DNA of 41,327 bases from Vicinamibacteraceae bacterium. GTDB lineage: Bacteria; Acidobacteriota; Thermoanaerobaculia; Multivoradales; Multivoraceae. The stretch spans positions 1-41,327 of the forward strand of contig JAAXHG010000080.1 in NCBI GenBank assembly GCA_012270995.1, read 5' to 3'. The translations under genes and the position numbers were made by a program. Below the pieces are notes generated by a model. It was not told the origin of the DNA and did not search any database. It was given only the letters and a program-made list of their open reading frames with translations. Of the stretch, positions 17,371 to 25,835 are shown in pieces. How positions within the stretch are numbered: position 1 is the stretch's first letter; each line of letters starts with the position of its first letter.

Positions 17371-18813
17371 ATGACCCGACGTACCCGCCGCGACTTCCTC
17401 CAACAGTCGTCCCGCCTGATCGCCGGCGGCGCCCTCGCCGGCCTCGCCGGCTGCGACGCGCCGGAGGAACAGGCGGTCGCGGACGATCGTCCCAACCTGC
17501 TCTTCTTCTTCCCCGACCAGCACCGGCCCGACTGGCTCGGCTCAGGCAGCGGCGGCCTCGCCGCGCTCCGAACACCGAACATCGACCGCCTCGCCAAGGG
17601 CGGCGTCAACTTCACCCGCGCCCTGGCGCCGTCGCCGGTTTGCGCCCCTTCGCGCGCCTGCCTGGCCTCCGGACGCGAGTACGACCGCTGCGGCGTGAGC
17701 AGCAACCGATTCGACTATCCGCTCGGCCAGACGACCTTCTACGGCCGACTCCGCGACTCCGGCTACCACACGATGGCGGTCGGCAAGCTCGACATGTCGA
17801 AGAACAGCGGCAACTGGGGCATCGACGGCGCGAACAACGCCTATGACTGGGGCTTCTCGGCGCAGATCAACAACTGCGGCAAGGGCGACGGCATGGAGTC
17901 CTACCTGAAGGAACCGGAAGGGCCCAAGGACCCGTACTACGCCTACCTCGACTCGCTCGAGCCGCCGCAGGGCCGCGCCTGCGCCACGGACTTCCGCCGG
18001 CGGCGCTCCGGCTTCCCCGACACCTGGTGGGGCGACGTGATCACCTCACCCCTCGGTCCCGAGGCCTACTGCGACAACTGGATCGCCCAGAACGGCCTCG
18101 ACCTGATCGAGACCGCCCCGAAGGGCCACCCCTGGCACCTTGTGATCAACTTCGTCGGCCCGCATCCGCCGGTCGACATTACCGCCGAGATGGAAGCGTG
18201 GGTCCGCGGCCGGGATGGGCTGGGCCAGCCCTACGCCTACCAGGGCGCCCTGACTCCGGACGACCACGCGGCGACCCGCCAGAACTACGCCGCGATGATC
18301 GAGAACATCGACGCCTGGCTGGGCCGCTACATCGACATGCTGGAAGCAACCGGCCAACTCGACAACACGATCATCGTCTACTCGAGCGACCACGGCGAGA
18401 TGCTCGGCGATCACGCCCGCTGGGGAAAGTCGGTCCCCTACCAGCCTTCCGCGGGCGTACCCCTCCTGGCGGCCGGCCCCGGCATCCGCGCGGGGTACGA
18501 GTGCCACCTGCCGACGACCGTCCTCGACCTCGCCGCCACCTTCCTCGACTACGCCGGCCTCGCCACTCCCGCCGACATGGACAGCCGATCGCTGAGGCCC
18601 CTGCTCGAGGGACAGACCGACAGTCATCGCGACGTCGTCCTCTCCGGCCTCCGCGACTGGCGGCTCGCCTACGACGGCCGCTACAAGCTCGTCACCGGCT
18701 TCGGCGACGAGGACATCCTGTGGGACCTGGAGGCGGATCCGATGGAGACGGAGAACCTGGCCGCGAAGCAGCCGGAGGTGGTCCGGCGGTTGCGGGCGGC
18801 TCTTCCCGCCTGA
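17371..18813 (+). CDS. Tat-exported sulfatase
   Basis: The 480-aa product begins with a twin-arginine signal 'RRDFLQQSSRLIAGG'; a 'LAGC' after the hydrophobic core could also make it a lipoprotein. Sulfatase motifs follow in order: 'PNLLFFFPDQHRPDWLG' (metal-binding Asp), 'CAPSRACLASGR' (C-x-P-S-R, Cys is converted to formylglycine), 'TMAVGKLDM', 'NFVGPHPPVD', 'IVYSSDHGEMLGDHARWGK' (second metal site) and a C-terminal 'YKLV...DILWDLEADPMETENLA'. It hydrolyses a sulfate ester, probably in the periplasm; the substrate is unknown. It is divergent from the TonB-dependent receptor with 155 bp between them, so the two may share control. Confidence 0.92.
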   Translation: MTRRTRRDFLQQSSRLIAGGALAGLAGCDAPEEQAVADDRPNLLFFFPDQHRPDWLGSGSGGLAALRTPNIDRLAKGGVNFTRALAPSPVCAPSRACLASGREYDRCGVSSNRFDYPLGQTTFYGRLRDSGYHTMAVGKLDMSKNSGNWGIDGANNAYDWGFSAQINNCGKGDGMESYLKEPEGPKDPYYAYLDSLEPPQGRACATDFRRRRSGFPDTWWGDVITSPLGPEAYCDNWIAQNGLDLIETAPKGHPWHLVINFVGPHPPVDITAEMEAWVRGRDGLGQPYAYQGALTPDDHAATRQNYAAMIENIDAWLGRYIDMLEATGQLDNTIIVYSSDHGEMLGDHARWGKSVPYQPSAGVPLLAAGPGIRAGYECHLPTTVLDLAATFLDYAGLATPADMDSRSLRPLLEGQTDSHRDVVLSGLRDWRLAYDGRYKLVTGFGDEDILWDLEADPMETENLAAKQPEVVRRLRAALPA

Positions 18814-18837
18814 GTTGGACCGCATCGCGGTACCCGA

Positions 18838-18869
18838 AACTCTCATCATTGTCTGAGATTGCCAGAGTT
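18838..18869 (+). promoter_or_regulatory. AT-richer inverted repeat upstream of abiEi, candidate operator/promoter
   Basis: AACTCT (18838-18843) and AGAGTT (18864-18869) form an inverted repeat spaced by 20 bp in a stretch visibly richer in A+T than its neighbours, ending 14 bp before the AbiEi start. AbiEi antitoxins autoregulate through inverted repeats, so this is a plausible binding site. The evidence is motif and position only. Confidence 0.3.
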
Positions 18870-18883
18870 GATAAGTTCCTTCC

Positions 18884-19519
18884 ATGAAATTCGAGGAGCT
18901 CGTGGCCGAGGTCGCCGACGAGCCCGTCTTCGAGACCGGCCTGCTGCTCGCCGGACCGCGCGACGCCGGCAACGTCAGGCGGCAACTGTCGCGCTGGGTC
19001 CGCGGCGGCAAAGTCCAGCAGATGCGGCGCGGCCTGTATGCGTTGGCGCCGCCCTGGCAGCGTCGCGTCCCGCATCCGTTCCTGCTCGCCAACCGCCTGG
19101 CGCCGGGTTCCTACGTCAGCGGCCCGGCAGCCTTGGCCTTCGCCCATGCAATCCCCGAGTACGCGCCGGAAGTGACCAGCGTGACGACCGGACGACCGCA
19201 CATCCGGCGGTTGCCTTCGATCCGTTTCTCCTTCCGCCACCTGAAGGCTGACCGGTTCTTCGGCTACAGACTGCTCGACTTGGGCGGCGATCAACGGGCA
19301 TTCGTGGCGACCCCGGAGAAGGCTCTGCTCGACTCCGTCTACCTGCAGCCAGGCGGCGACGACAGGGAGTTCCTGCGGGAACTCCGACTTGACTTCGACG
19401 CTCTTGATCTGGACGCCCTCGATCGGGCGGCGGCGCGATTCGGCGCGCCGAAAACGACCCGAGCGGCCAGCCGCATCCGCGAGCTCGCCGCCGAGGCGCC
19501 CGCGTACGACCTGCTGTGA
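18884..19519 (+). CDS. AbiEi-family type IV antitoxin / transcriptional regulator
   Basis: The 211-aa product has an N-terminal winged-helix region ('ETGLLLAGPRDAGNVRRQLSRWVRGGKVQQMRRGLYAL'). The AbiEi-type body follows: 'PFLLANRLAPGSYVSGPAALAFAHAIPEY', 'FFGYRLLDLGGDQRAFVATPEKALLDSVYL'. In type IV systems AbiEi represses the operon and counters the AbiEii nucleotidyltransferase without binding it directly. Its stop overlaps the toxin start (GTGA at 19516-19519). ATG 18884 is preceded by the candidate operator at 18838-18869. Confidence 0.88.
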   Translation: MKFEELVAEVADEPVFETGLLLAGPRDAGNVRRQLSRWVRGGKVQQMRRGLYALAPPWQRRVPHPFLLANRLAPGSYVSGPAALAFAHAIPEYAPEVTSVTTGRPHIRRLPSIRFSFRHLKADRFFGYRLLDLGGDQRAFVATPEKALLDSVYLQPGGDDREFLRELRLDFDALDLDALDRAAARFGAPKTTRAASRIRELAAEAPAYDLL

Positions 19520-20334
19520 AGGACCACCTTCAGGCGCTGATCCGACGGCACGATCCGTTGCGGGCCCGCAACGTGGTTAGGGAGTACCTTCAGGCCCGCG
19601 TCCTCCTGGCGATGCAGAAAGCCGGCGCCATGACCGCCCTGGCGTTTCAGGGCGGGACCTGCCTGCGGTTCCTCCACTCGCTTCCCCGCTACTCCGAAGA
19701 CCTGGACTTCGCGCTGGAAGGCAACCGCGAGGCCTACGATCTGCCGAAGTACCTGAAAGCCGTCCGCGCCGACCTCGGCGCCGAGAACTACCACGTGGAG
19801 TTGAGGCTCCGCGAGCACCGCGCCGTGCATGGAGCGATGGCGCGCTTCCCCAGCCTGCTGCACGAGTTGGGCCTTTCTCCCCACCGCTCCGAAGCGCTGG
19901 CCATCAGGATCGAGGTCGACACGAAACCCCCGCACGGAGCGGCCTGCGAGATCAGCCTGGTGCGCCGGCACGTGACGCTCAGGCTCTTCCATCACGACCG
20001 CGCCTCCCTGCTGGCCGGGAAGCTCCATGCCGTCCTCCAGCGCGGCTACGCGAAGGGCCGGGACCTGTACGACCTGATCTGGTACCTGAGCGATCCGGAC
20101 TGGCCCGCACCCAACCTCTCACTGCTGAACGCGGCCCTGCGCCAGACCGGTTGGACGGGAGGCGAGTTGACGGCCCGTTCGTGGACCGAGCCCGTCGTGG
20201 AACGGCTGGAGGCGTTGGACTGGGAGCAGGCGATTGCGGACGTGAGTCCGTTCCTGGAAAAGCAGGATGACGTCGAACTGATTACCTCCGAAAACGCACT
20301 GCGCCTCCTTGCCCGGTCGGGCTCGACCGGGTAG
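19516..20334 (+). CDS. AbiEii-family nucleotidyltransferase toxin
   Basis: The 272-aa product starts at GTG 19516, overlapping the antitoxin gene. The DUF1814/AbiEii nucleotidyltransferase core is clear: 'QGGTCLRFLHSLPRYSEDLDFAL' gives the GG-x-x-L-R and S-x-D-L-D-F motifs with the catalytic Asp pair. Later come 'HHDRASLLAGKLHAVLQRGYAKGRDLYDLIWYL', the conserved K and the R-D-x-Y-D segment. AbiEii toxins transfer nucleotides to tRNA or another acceptor and abort phage growth. It ends a few bases before the truncated receptor fragment, suggesting that the module was inserted next to or into that gene. Confidence 0.9.
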   Translation: MKDHLQALIRRHDPLRARNVVREYLQARVLLAMQKAGAMTALAFQGGTCLRFLHSLPRYSEDLDFALEGNREAYDLPKYLKAVRADLGAENYHVELRLREHRAVHGAMARFPSLLHELGLSPHRSEALAIRIEVDTKPPHGAACEISLVRRHVTLRLFHHDRASLLAGKLHAVLQRGYAKGRDLYDLIWYLSDPDWPAPNLSLLNAALRQTGWTGGELTARSWTEPVVERLEALDWEQAIADVSPFLEKQDDVELITSENALRLLARSGSTG

Positions 20335-20340
20335 CGACCT

Positions 20341-20689
20341 TGTGAACGTGTTCCGCTACCTGTCGGCGTCACCCGCGTCCGAGTCCTGTGCCGCCGCCGG
20401 CCAGAGGGCGGCCCAGCCGTCGGACCGCATCTGCGCCGACGGCAGCATCCTCCAGCGGAACACCCTCCGCCGCGACAACGACTTTCTGACCTGGGACATC
20501 CGCCTGTCACGCCCGTTCACCCTCGGCCGCGATGTCACCCTGGAACCGGTCTTCGAGATCTTCAACCTGACGAACGCAGACAACCGCCTGGACGCCTCCC
20601 AGGGCTCCCTCCTCTTCAACTTCGACGGCACCATCCGCAGCGGCCTGGGAGACAGCCGCCGCGGCCAGATCGACCTCCACCTCCACTAG
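20341..20689 (+). pseudogene. C-terminal fragment of a TonB-dependent receptor
   Basis: About 115 codons following the AbiEii stop encode the end of an outer-membrane receptor: 'TWDIRLSRPFTLGRDVTLEP', 'VFEIFNLTNADNRLDAS' and a terminal 'IDLHLH'. 'EIFNLTNA' is the hallmark strand of Oar-like receptors near their C-terminus. The signal peptide, plug and most of the barrel are absent, so it is a stump. It lies on the plus strand and is not a copy of the end of the intact receptor at 14537-17215, whose tail reads 'KIGFDLANATDSQEP'. The AbiE module upstream is the likely cause or beneficiary of the truncation. Confidence 0.75.
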
Positions 20690-20730
20690 GCCCGCTGACG
20701 CGGAGGGGCGGGGCCGCGCCAGCCGGCCGC

Positions 20731-21909
20731 CTATGCGCCGAGGATGCGGAGCTCCCGAGGCGACGAGGTCAGCAGCTCGCAGCCCTGCTCCGTGACGCGG
20801 ATGTTGTCCTCGATCCGGACGCCGCCCCAGCCGTCGAGGTAGAGGCCCGGTTCGATCGTGAAGACAGCGCCTTCCTCGACAACGTCGGTGTTGCCCGCCA
20901 TCACGGATGGCGGCTCGTGGATCTCGAGGCCGAGGCCGTGGCCGGTCCGGTGGGTCATGAACTCCTTGAAGCGCGCCGCGTGGAGATTGGACTGGCAGTT
21001 CTTGTGGACGTAGTCGTAGGTGACACTCGGCCGCGACGCCGCCACGCCGCGGATGTTGGCCTGCAGCACCGCCTCATAGACCTCCCGCATCCGGTCGGTC
21101 GGGGAACCGCTGACGACGAAGGTGCGGGTGATGTCGCAGTGGTAGCCGCCGAACGACGTACCGAAGTCGATCAGCAGGAACTCGCCTTCCTGCATCTCGC
21201 GTTCGTCCGGGACGCCATGCGGCAACGCCGACTTGGGGCCGCTGAGGACGATCGGCCCGAACGAGATGCCCCCTCCACCCCGGCGCAGAAGCTCGCTCGA
21301 GAGCTTGGAAGCGATCTCGATCTCCTTGCGCCCCGGCCGCACGTCGCGCAGCGTGAACTCGAGCGCCGCCTCGGCGATCTTCGAAGCCCGCTTCATCAGC
21401 GCCGCTTCCTCGTCGCTCTTCTTGAGCCGGAGCTCGCTCACGATCTCTTCGGCACTCTCGATCTTCGCCCTCGGCAGCTCGCGTCGCAGGTGCTCGAACT
21501 CCATATAGCGCAGGCTCAGCGGCTCCACCGCCACCCGCGACGTCTTGCCCAGGCTCTTGAGGGCCGCCGCGGCGGCGTCCTCCGGGCCGTCCGCGTCATC
21601 CCACAGGTGGACCGATTCAACGGCGGGGGCCGCGCCGCGGAAATTCGCTTCCTCCAGCGCCGGCACGACCGCCAGCGGCGCGTCGGCCGTCGGCACGATC
21701 AGCAGAAAGAGACGCTCGTGGGCCGCGAAGTCATGGCCCAGGAGCCATGTCATCGTGGCCGCCGGCGTCAGGACGACCGCATCGACGCCGGCCGCCGAGG
21801 CCGCCCGGCGCAACTGCTCCAAACGCAGGGCGTCGCGGCTGGCCGGCGCGCGCTCGCCAGCGCCGTCTTGCTCCGCCGCCATGTCTCCTCCAACCGCGTC
21901 GTCGCTCAT
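20731..21909 (-). CDS. M24 family metallopeptidase (Xaa-Pro aminopeptidase-like)
   Basis: This 392-aa protein has an N-terminal creatinase-like domain ('DAVVLTPAATMTWLLGHDF') and a C-terminal pita-bread catalytic domain. The five metal ligands are visible: 'LIDFGTSFGGYHCDITRTF' (two Asp), 'HRTGHGLGLEIHEPPS' (His), 'FTIEPGLYLDGWGGVRIEDNI' (two Glu). It lacks a signal peptide, so cytosolic release of N-terminal residues before proline is likely. Start 21909 is the first ATG; an ATG nine codons later (21882) is equally possible because the first 25 residues are low-complexity. Confidence 0.9.
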   Translation of the reverse strand: MSDDAVGGDMAAEQDGAGERAPASRDALRLEQLRRAASAAGVDAVVLTPAATMTWLLGHDFAAHERLFLLIVPTADAPLAVVPALEEANFRGAAPAVESVHLWDDADGPEDAAAAALKSLGKTSRVAVEPLSLRYMEFEHLRRELPRAKIESAEEIVSELRLKKSDEEAALMKRASKIAEAALEFTLRDVRPGRKEIEIASKLSSELLRRGGGGISFGPIVLSGPKSALPHGVPDEREMQEGEFLLIDFGTSFGGYHCDITRTFVVSGSPTDRMREVYEAVLQANIRGVAASRPSVTYDYVHKNCQSNLHAARFKEFMTHRTGHGLGLEIHEPPSVMAGNTDVVEEGAVFTIEPGLYLDGWGGVRIEDNIRVTEQGCELLTSSPRELRILGA

Positions 21910-22065
21910 TTCGCCCCCACCGCCACTATTCGCTGCCTTCCCTCCGGAACCCGGGTGGCGCCGTCCGCGTCACCATCGTCGGGCCGAACAGCTTACTCCG
22001 AATAGTCCGAGGCACGGCGGAAGCCCTTCAAGCGACGGCGCCGAGCGCGATACAGTCCCGCCATC

Positions 22066-23259
22066 ATGGATACGTCGATCGGTTCCGAGTACAACGAACT
22101 CCGCGAGGAGATCCGCTCATTCTTCGCCGCCAACCAGGACGCCGCCGTACCCGCCGGCCCCGGCTTCGGCGGCGAGGCGTCCGAGGTCCGCAGACGGACG
22201 GTCGAGTGGCAGAAACGGCTCGTCGACGCCGGATTCGCCGCCCGCACCATCCCCACGCGATACGGCGGCGCCGGTCACGATCCCGACCCGCTCGCCAAGC
22301 TGGTCATCGAGGAGGAGTTTTCCGAAGCCGGGATCTCCCTCGGAATGGAAAACCAGGGCATCAGCATGTTCGTGCCCACCCTGCTCCACTACGGCCGCGA
22401 AGACCAGAAGCAGGCTCTGATCCGGCCCACCATCCGCGGCGAGATGATCTGGTGCCAGGGGTACAGCGAGCCGGGATCCGGCTCGGACCTGGCGTCGCTG
22501 CGCACCTCCGCGGTGCTCGACGGCGACGAGTACGTGATCAACGGCCAGAAGATCTGGACCAGCGGCGCCCGCGAAGCCGACATGATGTTCGCCCTGGTCC
22601 GCACCGAGGCCGACGCCGGGAAGCACGGAGGCATCAGTTACATCGTCCTGTCGATGGACACGCCCGGCATCGAGGTGCGGCCGCTGATGACGATGACTGG
22701 CGACGCCTCGTTCAACGAGGTCTTCTTCACCGACGTCCGCGTACCCGCCATGAACGTCGTCGGCCGTCCCGGCCAGGGCTGGGAGGTCGGCACCTACACG
22801 CTGCGCTACGAGCGGAACATGCTCGGCCGCTCGAACGCGACGGAGAACTACTTCGACGGCTGCGTGGACATCCTGCGCGAAACCGGCCTCATCGAATCCC
22901 CCGTTTACCGTGACCGCCTGCTGAAGCTCGAAGGCAGGGTGCAGGCGATGAAGTACCACCAGTTGCGCCTGCTGACCGACATGCTGAAGAAGCGCGACTC
23001 GGGCGCCGGCGGTCTGATCGTCAAGCTGAACAACTGTCAGTTGAACTACGACATCTGCGCGCTCGCCATCGACGGAATGGCCGAGCGCGGGGTCCTGAAG
23101 CGCGGCTCCAAGCACGTGCGCGACTACGGCAACTGGCAGCGCAACTACATGTACGCGCTCGGCCTGATCATCGGCGGCGGCACCGCCCAGATCCAGAAGA
23201 ACATCATCGGCGAGCGGGGCCTCGGCCTGCCGCGAGAGCCGAAGCCGGCCGCGGCCTGA
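22066..23259 (+). CDS. acyl-CoA dehydrogenase, large partner
   Basis: The 397-aa product has the three-part acyl-CoA dehydrogenase fold: an N-terminal helical domain, a middle beta domain with 'QGYSEPGSGSDLASLRTSA' and 'YVINGQKIWTSGA' (FAD and substrate contacts), and a C-terminal helical domain. 'TLRYERNMLG' places a Glu at the position used as catalytic base in related FadE26-like enzymes, and the C-terminal 'GGGTAQIQKNIIGERGLGLPRE' contacts FAD. It oxidises an acyl-CoA to the enoyl-CoA. A second dehydrogenase gene follows 28 bp downstream, so the two may form an alpha2-beta2 heterotetramer of the kind known for bulky or steroid-type acyl-CoAs (inference). Confidence 0.9.
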   Translation: MDTSIGSEYNELREEIRSFFAANQDAAVPAGPGFGGEASEVRRRTVEWQKRLVDAGFAARTIPTRYGGAGHDPDPLAKLVIEEEFSEAGISLGMENQGISMFVPTLLHYGREDQKQALIRPTIRGEMIWCQGYSEPGSGSDLASLRTSAVLDGDEYVINGQKIWTSGAREADMMFALVRTEADAGKHGGISYIVLSMDTPGIEVRPLMTMTGDASFNEVFFTDVRVPAMNVVGRPGQGWEVGTYTLRYERNMLGRSNATENYFDGCVDILRETGLIESPVYRDRLLKLEGRVQAMKYHQLRLLTDMLKKRDSGAGGLIVKLNNCQLNYDICALAIDGMAERGVLKRGSKHVRDYGNWQRNYMYALGLIIGGGTAQIQKNIIGERGLGLPREPKPAAA

Positions 23260-23287
23260 CGGCCGGGACCTCAGGGAGTCCTCGAAC

Positions 23288-24340
23288 ATGGACTTTGGAC
23301 TGACGCAGCCGCAGGAGCTGCTCCGAAACTCGATCGCCCGCTTTCTGGCCCAGGACGTAGGGCTGGAGCGGGTCCGCCGCGTGATGGACTCCGAGTCGGG
23401 CCGCGACGAGGCGATTCACGGCCAGCTCGGCGACCAGGGGATCACGGGGCTCCTGATCGACATGGACCTCGGCGGATCCGGGCTCGGCATGCAGGAGGCG
23501 GCGATCGCCGCCCAGGAGATAGGGCGCGCCGCGGCGCCGGTGAACTTCCACTCGTCCTGCGTCCTGGCGCCGCTGCTGATTGCCGGCGCCGACAGCGGCG
23601 AACGGCGGAGCGACCTGCTGGAGGGGATCGCTGAAGGGAAAACCCTGGTCACGCCGATCCTGGACGCGCCGATCGAGGACGGCCGGCTCGACGGTTCCGT
23701 GCTCTACGTGCCCGACGCCGCGTGGGCGGACGCCTTCCTGCTCGAAAACGAGGGCAGCCTGCATCTGCTCGACGCGACGACGGCGGGCATCGCCGTGGAG
23801 CCCCTCCAGACCGTCGACGACACCCGGCGAGTCGCCGACGTCACCTTCTTGAGCGTCGACCTGGGAACGGCGCACAGCCTCGGCGGCAACGCCGACAGCA
23901 CGCGGCGAGCCGTTCATGCGGCCCGGATCGCGCTCGCCGCCGACGCCCTCGGCGCCGCACAGAAGGGCCTTCACATCTCCGTCGAGTACGCCAGGGAGCG
24001 CAAGCAGTTCGACCGCGTCATCGGCTCCTTCCAGGCGGTCAAGCACATCTGCGCCGAGGTTCTGGCCGAAGTCGATCCGGTCCAGTCCCTGCTCTGGCAC
24101 GCCGCCGCTGTCTGGGACGAGGGATCGGACGAGATCGACCGCTTCGCACCCCTGCTCAAGGCCCACGCCACCGACGTGGCAAGCCAAGCCGTCACGATGG
24201 CCACCCAGGTCATGGGCGGCATCGGCTTCACCCACGAGTGCGACATGCACGTCTTCTACAAGCGGGCCGGCTACGACCGGCAGATGCTGGGGAATCCGAC
24301 GGCGCTCAGGGAAGAGGTCGCGGCGGTGATGTACGGCTGA
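23288..24340 (+). CDS. acyl-CoA dehydrogenase, small partner
   Basis: The 350-aa product is shorter than usual for the family. 'FGLTQPQELLRNSIARFL' begins the N-terminal domain, the middle domain is reduced, and the C-terminal domain has 'EYARERKQFDRVIGSFQAVKHICAEVL' and 'QVMGGIGFTHECDMHVFYKRA'. The reduced length and tandem position match the beta partner of heterotetrameric acyl-CoA dehydrogenases, in which catalytic residues are split between subunits. Its stop at 24340 is only 7 bp before the start of drmD, so the defence locus begins without any spacer. Confidence 0.88.
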   Translation: MDFGLTQPQELLRNSIARFLAQDVGLERVRRVMDSESGRDEAIHGQLGDQGITGLLIDMDLGGSGLGMQEAAIAAQEIGRAAAPVNFHSSCVLAPLLIAGADSGERRSDLLEGIAEGKTLVTPILDAPIEDGRLDGSVLYVPDAAWADAFLLENEGSLHLLDATTAGIAVEPLQTVDDTRRVADVTFLSVDLGTAHSLGGNADSTRRAVHAARIALAADALGAAQKGLHISVEYARERKQFDRVIGSFQAVKHICAEVLAEVDPVQSLLWHAAAVWDEGSDEIDRFAPLLKAHATDVASQAVTMATQVMGGIGFTHECDMHVFYKRAGYDRQMLGNPTALREEVAAVMYG

Positions 24341-24347
24341 GCCGGAG

Positions 24348-25835
24348 GTGGCCGGCAACGAACTCCCCGAACGCGACCCGGAAGTGGGCCAACTCGTCCA
24401 CGTCCGCTCGCGCCGCTGGCTGGTGGAGGAGGTCCGGCCCGGCGACAAGCCGGGCGAGTCCTCCGTCGTCCGCCTCGCCTGCGCCGAGGACGACGCCCAG
24501 GGCGAGGAGATCGAGGTCTTCTGGGACGTCGAACTCGACCGCCGCGTCCTGAAGCAGGAAGGCTGGGGCCAACTCGCCGCCAGGGGCTTCGACACGCCGC
24601 GCCGCTTCGCCGCCTTCCTGCACGCGCTGCGCTGGAACTGCGTCACCGCGACCGACCCGAACCTCTTCCAGGCGCCCTTCCGGGCCGGCATCAAGCTGGA
24701 CGCCTACCAGATGGCGCCGCTGCGCAAGGCGCTCAGGATGCCGCGGGTCAACCTCTTCATCGCCGACGACACGGGACTCGGCAAGACGATCGAGCGCTGC
24801 CGAACCCTGCTTGCAAGGTCGCGGGACTGGGTCCGCTTCGAGGTCGAGCCGTTCCGGAACGCGCTTTCCTGCTCGCTCGAGCTGATGGGAGGAGAGCCCC
24901 TGCGGCGCGCCCTGACCGAGAGCGGCCAGACCGTCTGGACGCTCCCGGACCTGGACGGCCAGGCGCGCGGCGACCCGGCCTGGGCCGGAACCCTCGACTC
25001 GCTCCGCCGGCCGCGGCGGCGCGACCAGAGAGTCGCCGACTGGCGCAAGCAAGAACCGCCCCGGCCCGTCGTGTTCGAGGACGCCGGCGTCCTGACCGAC
25101 GAGACGGTTCACCTCCATCTCGAACAGCGGCTGGCGCGGCGGCTCCTCGCCCGCTTCCGCTCCCAGGGCTTCCTCCACCACGACCTGTCGCGGGCGTGTC
25201 TCTCCCAGGCCGCCGACTCGATCCCCCGGGTCGTCCTGCTCGGCCGCCTGGCGCTCTACGGCGGCCGCGCCGAACGCCTCCACGAGGAGGTCGTCGCGGT
25301 GACCGCCCGCTGGATCGAACCGGAACGGCGCCAGGAACCGCTCCGGGCCTACGCCCGCGAAGCCGAAGGGCGAACCCTCGACCTCCTGGAGGCTTCCCTT
25401 TCGGGAAGCGGCCCGCGGCCGGTCGGCGAAGCTGTCGAGCGAAGGCTGCTTCCCGCCGCGACGCGGGACATTCTCGAACTCCGGCCGCGGCTCGAACCGC
25501 GGGCGCGGGAGCTGGCCGCGACCGCGACGAAGCGCCTCCGGGAACGCGGCGAACGCGAGTCCAGCGAACTCCGCGCCATTCTGGAGCGGCAGCGCCAGCG
25601 GGTCCGCGATGAACTCGACGCGGGAGAGCGGGACTTCGCGCAGCGGACGCTCTCCTTCAGCCGGGAGGAGGAACGCCAGCTCCGGGCCGACATGCGCTCC
25701 TGGCGCGCCCGGCTCGAGCGGTTCGACCGCGACCTGGACCGGGAACCCCGGCGGGTGCGCGAGTTCTACGAGGTGAAGGTCGCGCCGCCGGTCGAACCGC
25801 TCGGCATCGTCTATCTCTGGCCCGAGACGAACTGA
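24348..25835 (+). CDS. drmD: DISARM DrmD, SNF2-like helicase with the core deleted
   Basis: GTG 24348 opens a 495-aa protein that matches both ends of DrmD but not its middle. The N-terminus has the usual 'VGQLVHVRSRRWLVEEV' domain and the helicase entry 'DAYQMAPLRKALRMPRVNLFIADDTGLGKTIE' (Walker A GLGKT). Right after the Walker A (about residue 149) the sequence jumps to the family's C-terminal region: 'FEVEPFRNALSCSLELMG', 'HLHLEQRLARRLLARFRSQGFLH', 'RVVLLGRLALYG', ending 'VEPLGIVYLWPETN'. Helicase motifs II-VI are missing, while the frame is kept. DISARM protects against phage together with a methyltransferase; this DrmD could not work as a helicase. It is translated just upstream of drmMI and looks like a remnant or an assembly collapse. 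Confidence 0.8.
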   Translation: MAGNELPERDPEVGQLVHVRSRRWLVEEVRPGDKPGESSVVRLACAEDDAQGEEIEVFWDVELDRRVLKQEGWGQLAARGFDTPRRFAAFLHALRWNCVTATDPNLFQAPFRAGIKLDAYQMAPLRKALRMPRVNLFIADDTGLGKTIERCRTLLARSRDWVRFEVEPFRNALSCSLELMGGEPLRRALTESGQTVWTLPDLDGQARGDPAWAGTLDSLRRPRRRDQRVADWRKQEPPRPVVFEDAGVLTDETVHLHLEQRLARRLLARFRSQGFLHHDLSRACLSQAADSIPRVVLLGRLALYGGRAERLHEEVVAVTARWIEPERRQEPLRAYAREAEGRTLDLLEASLSGSGPRPVGEAVERRLLPAATRDILELRPRLEPRARELAATATKRLRERGERESSELRAILERQRQRVRDELDAGERDFAQRTLSFSREEERQLRADMRSWRARLERFDRDLDREPRRVREFYEVKVAPPVEPLGIVYLWPETN

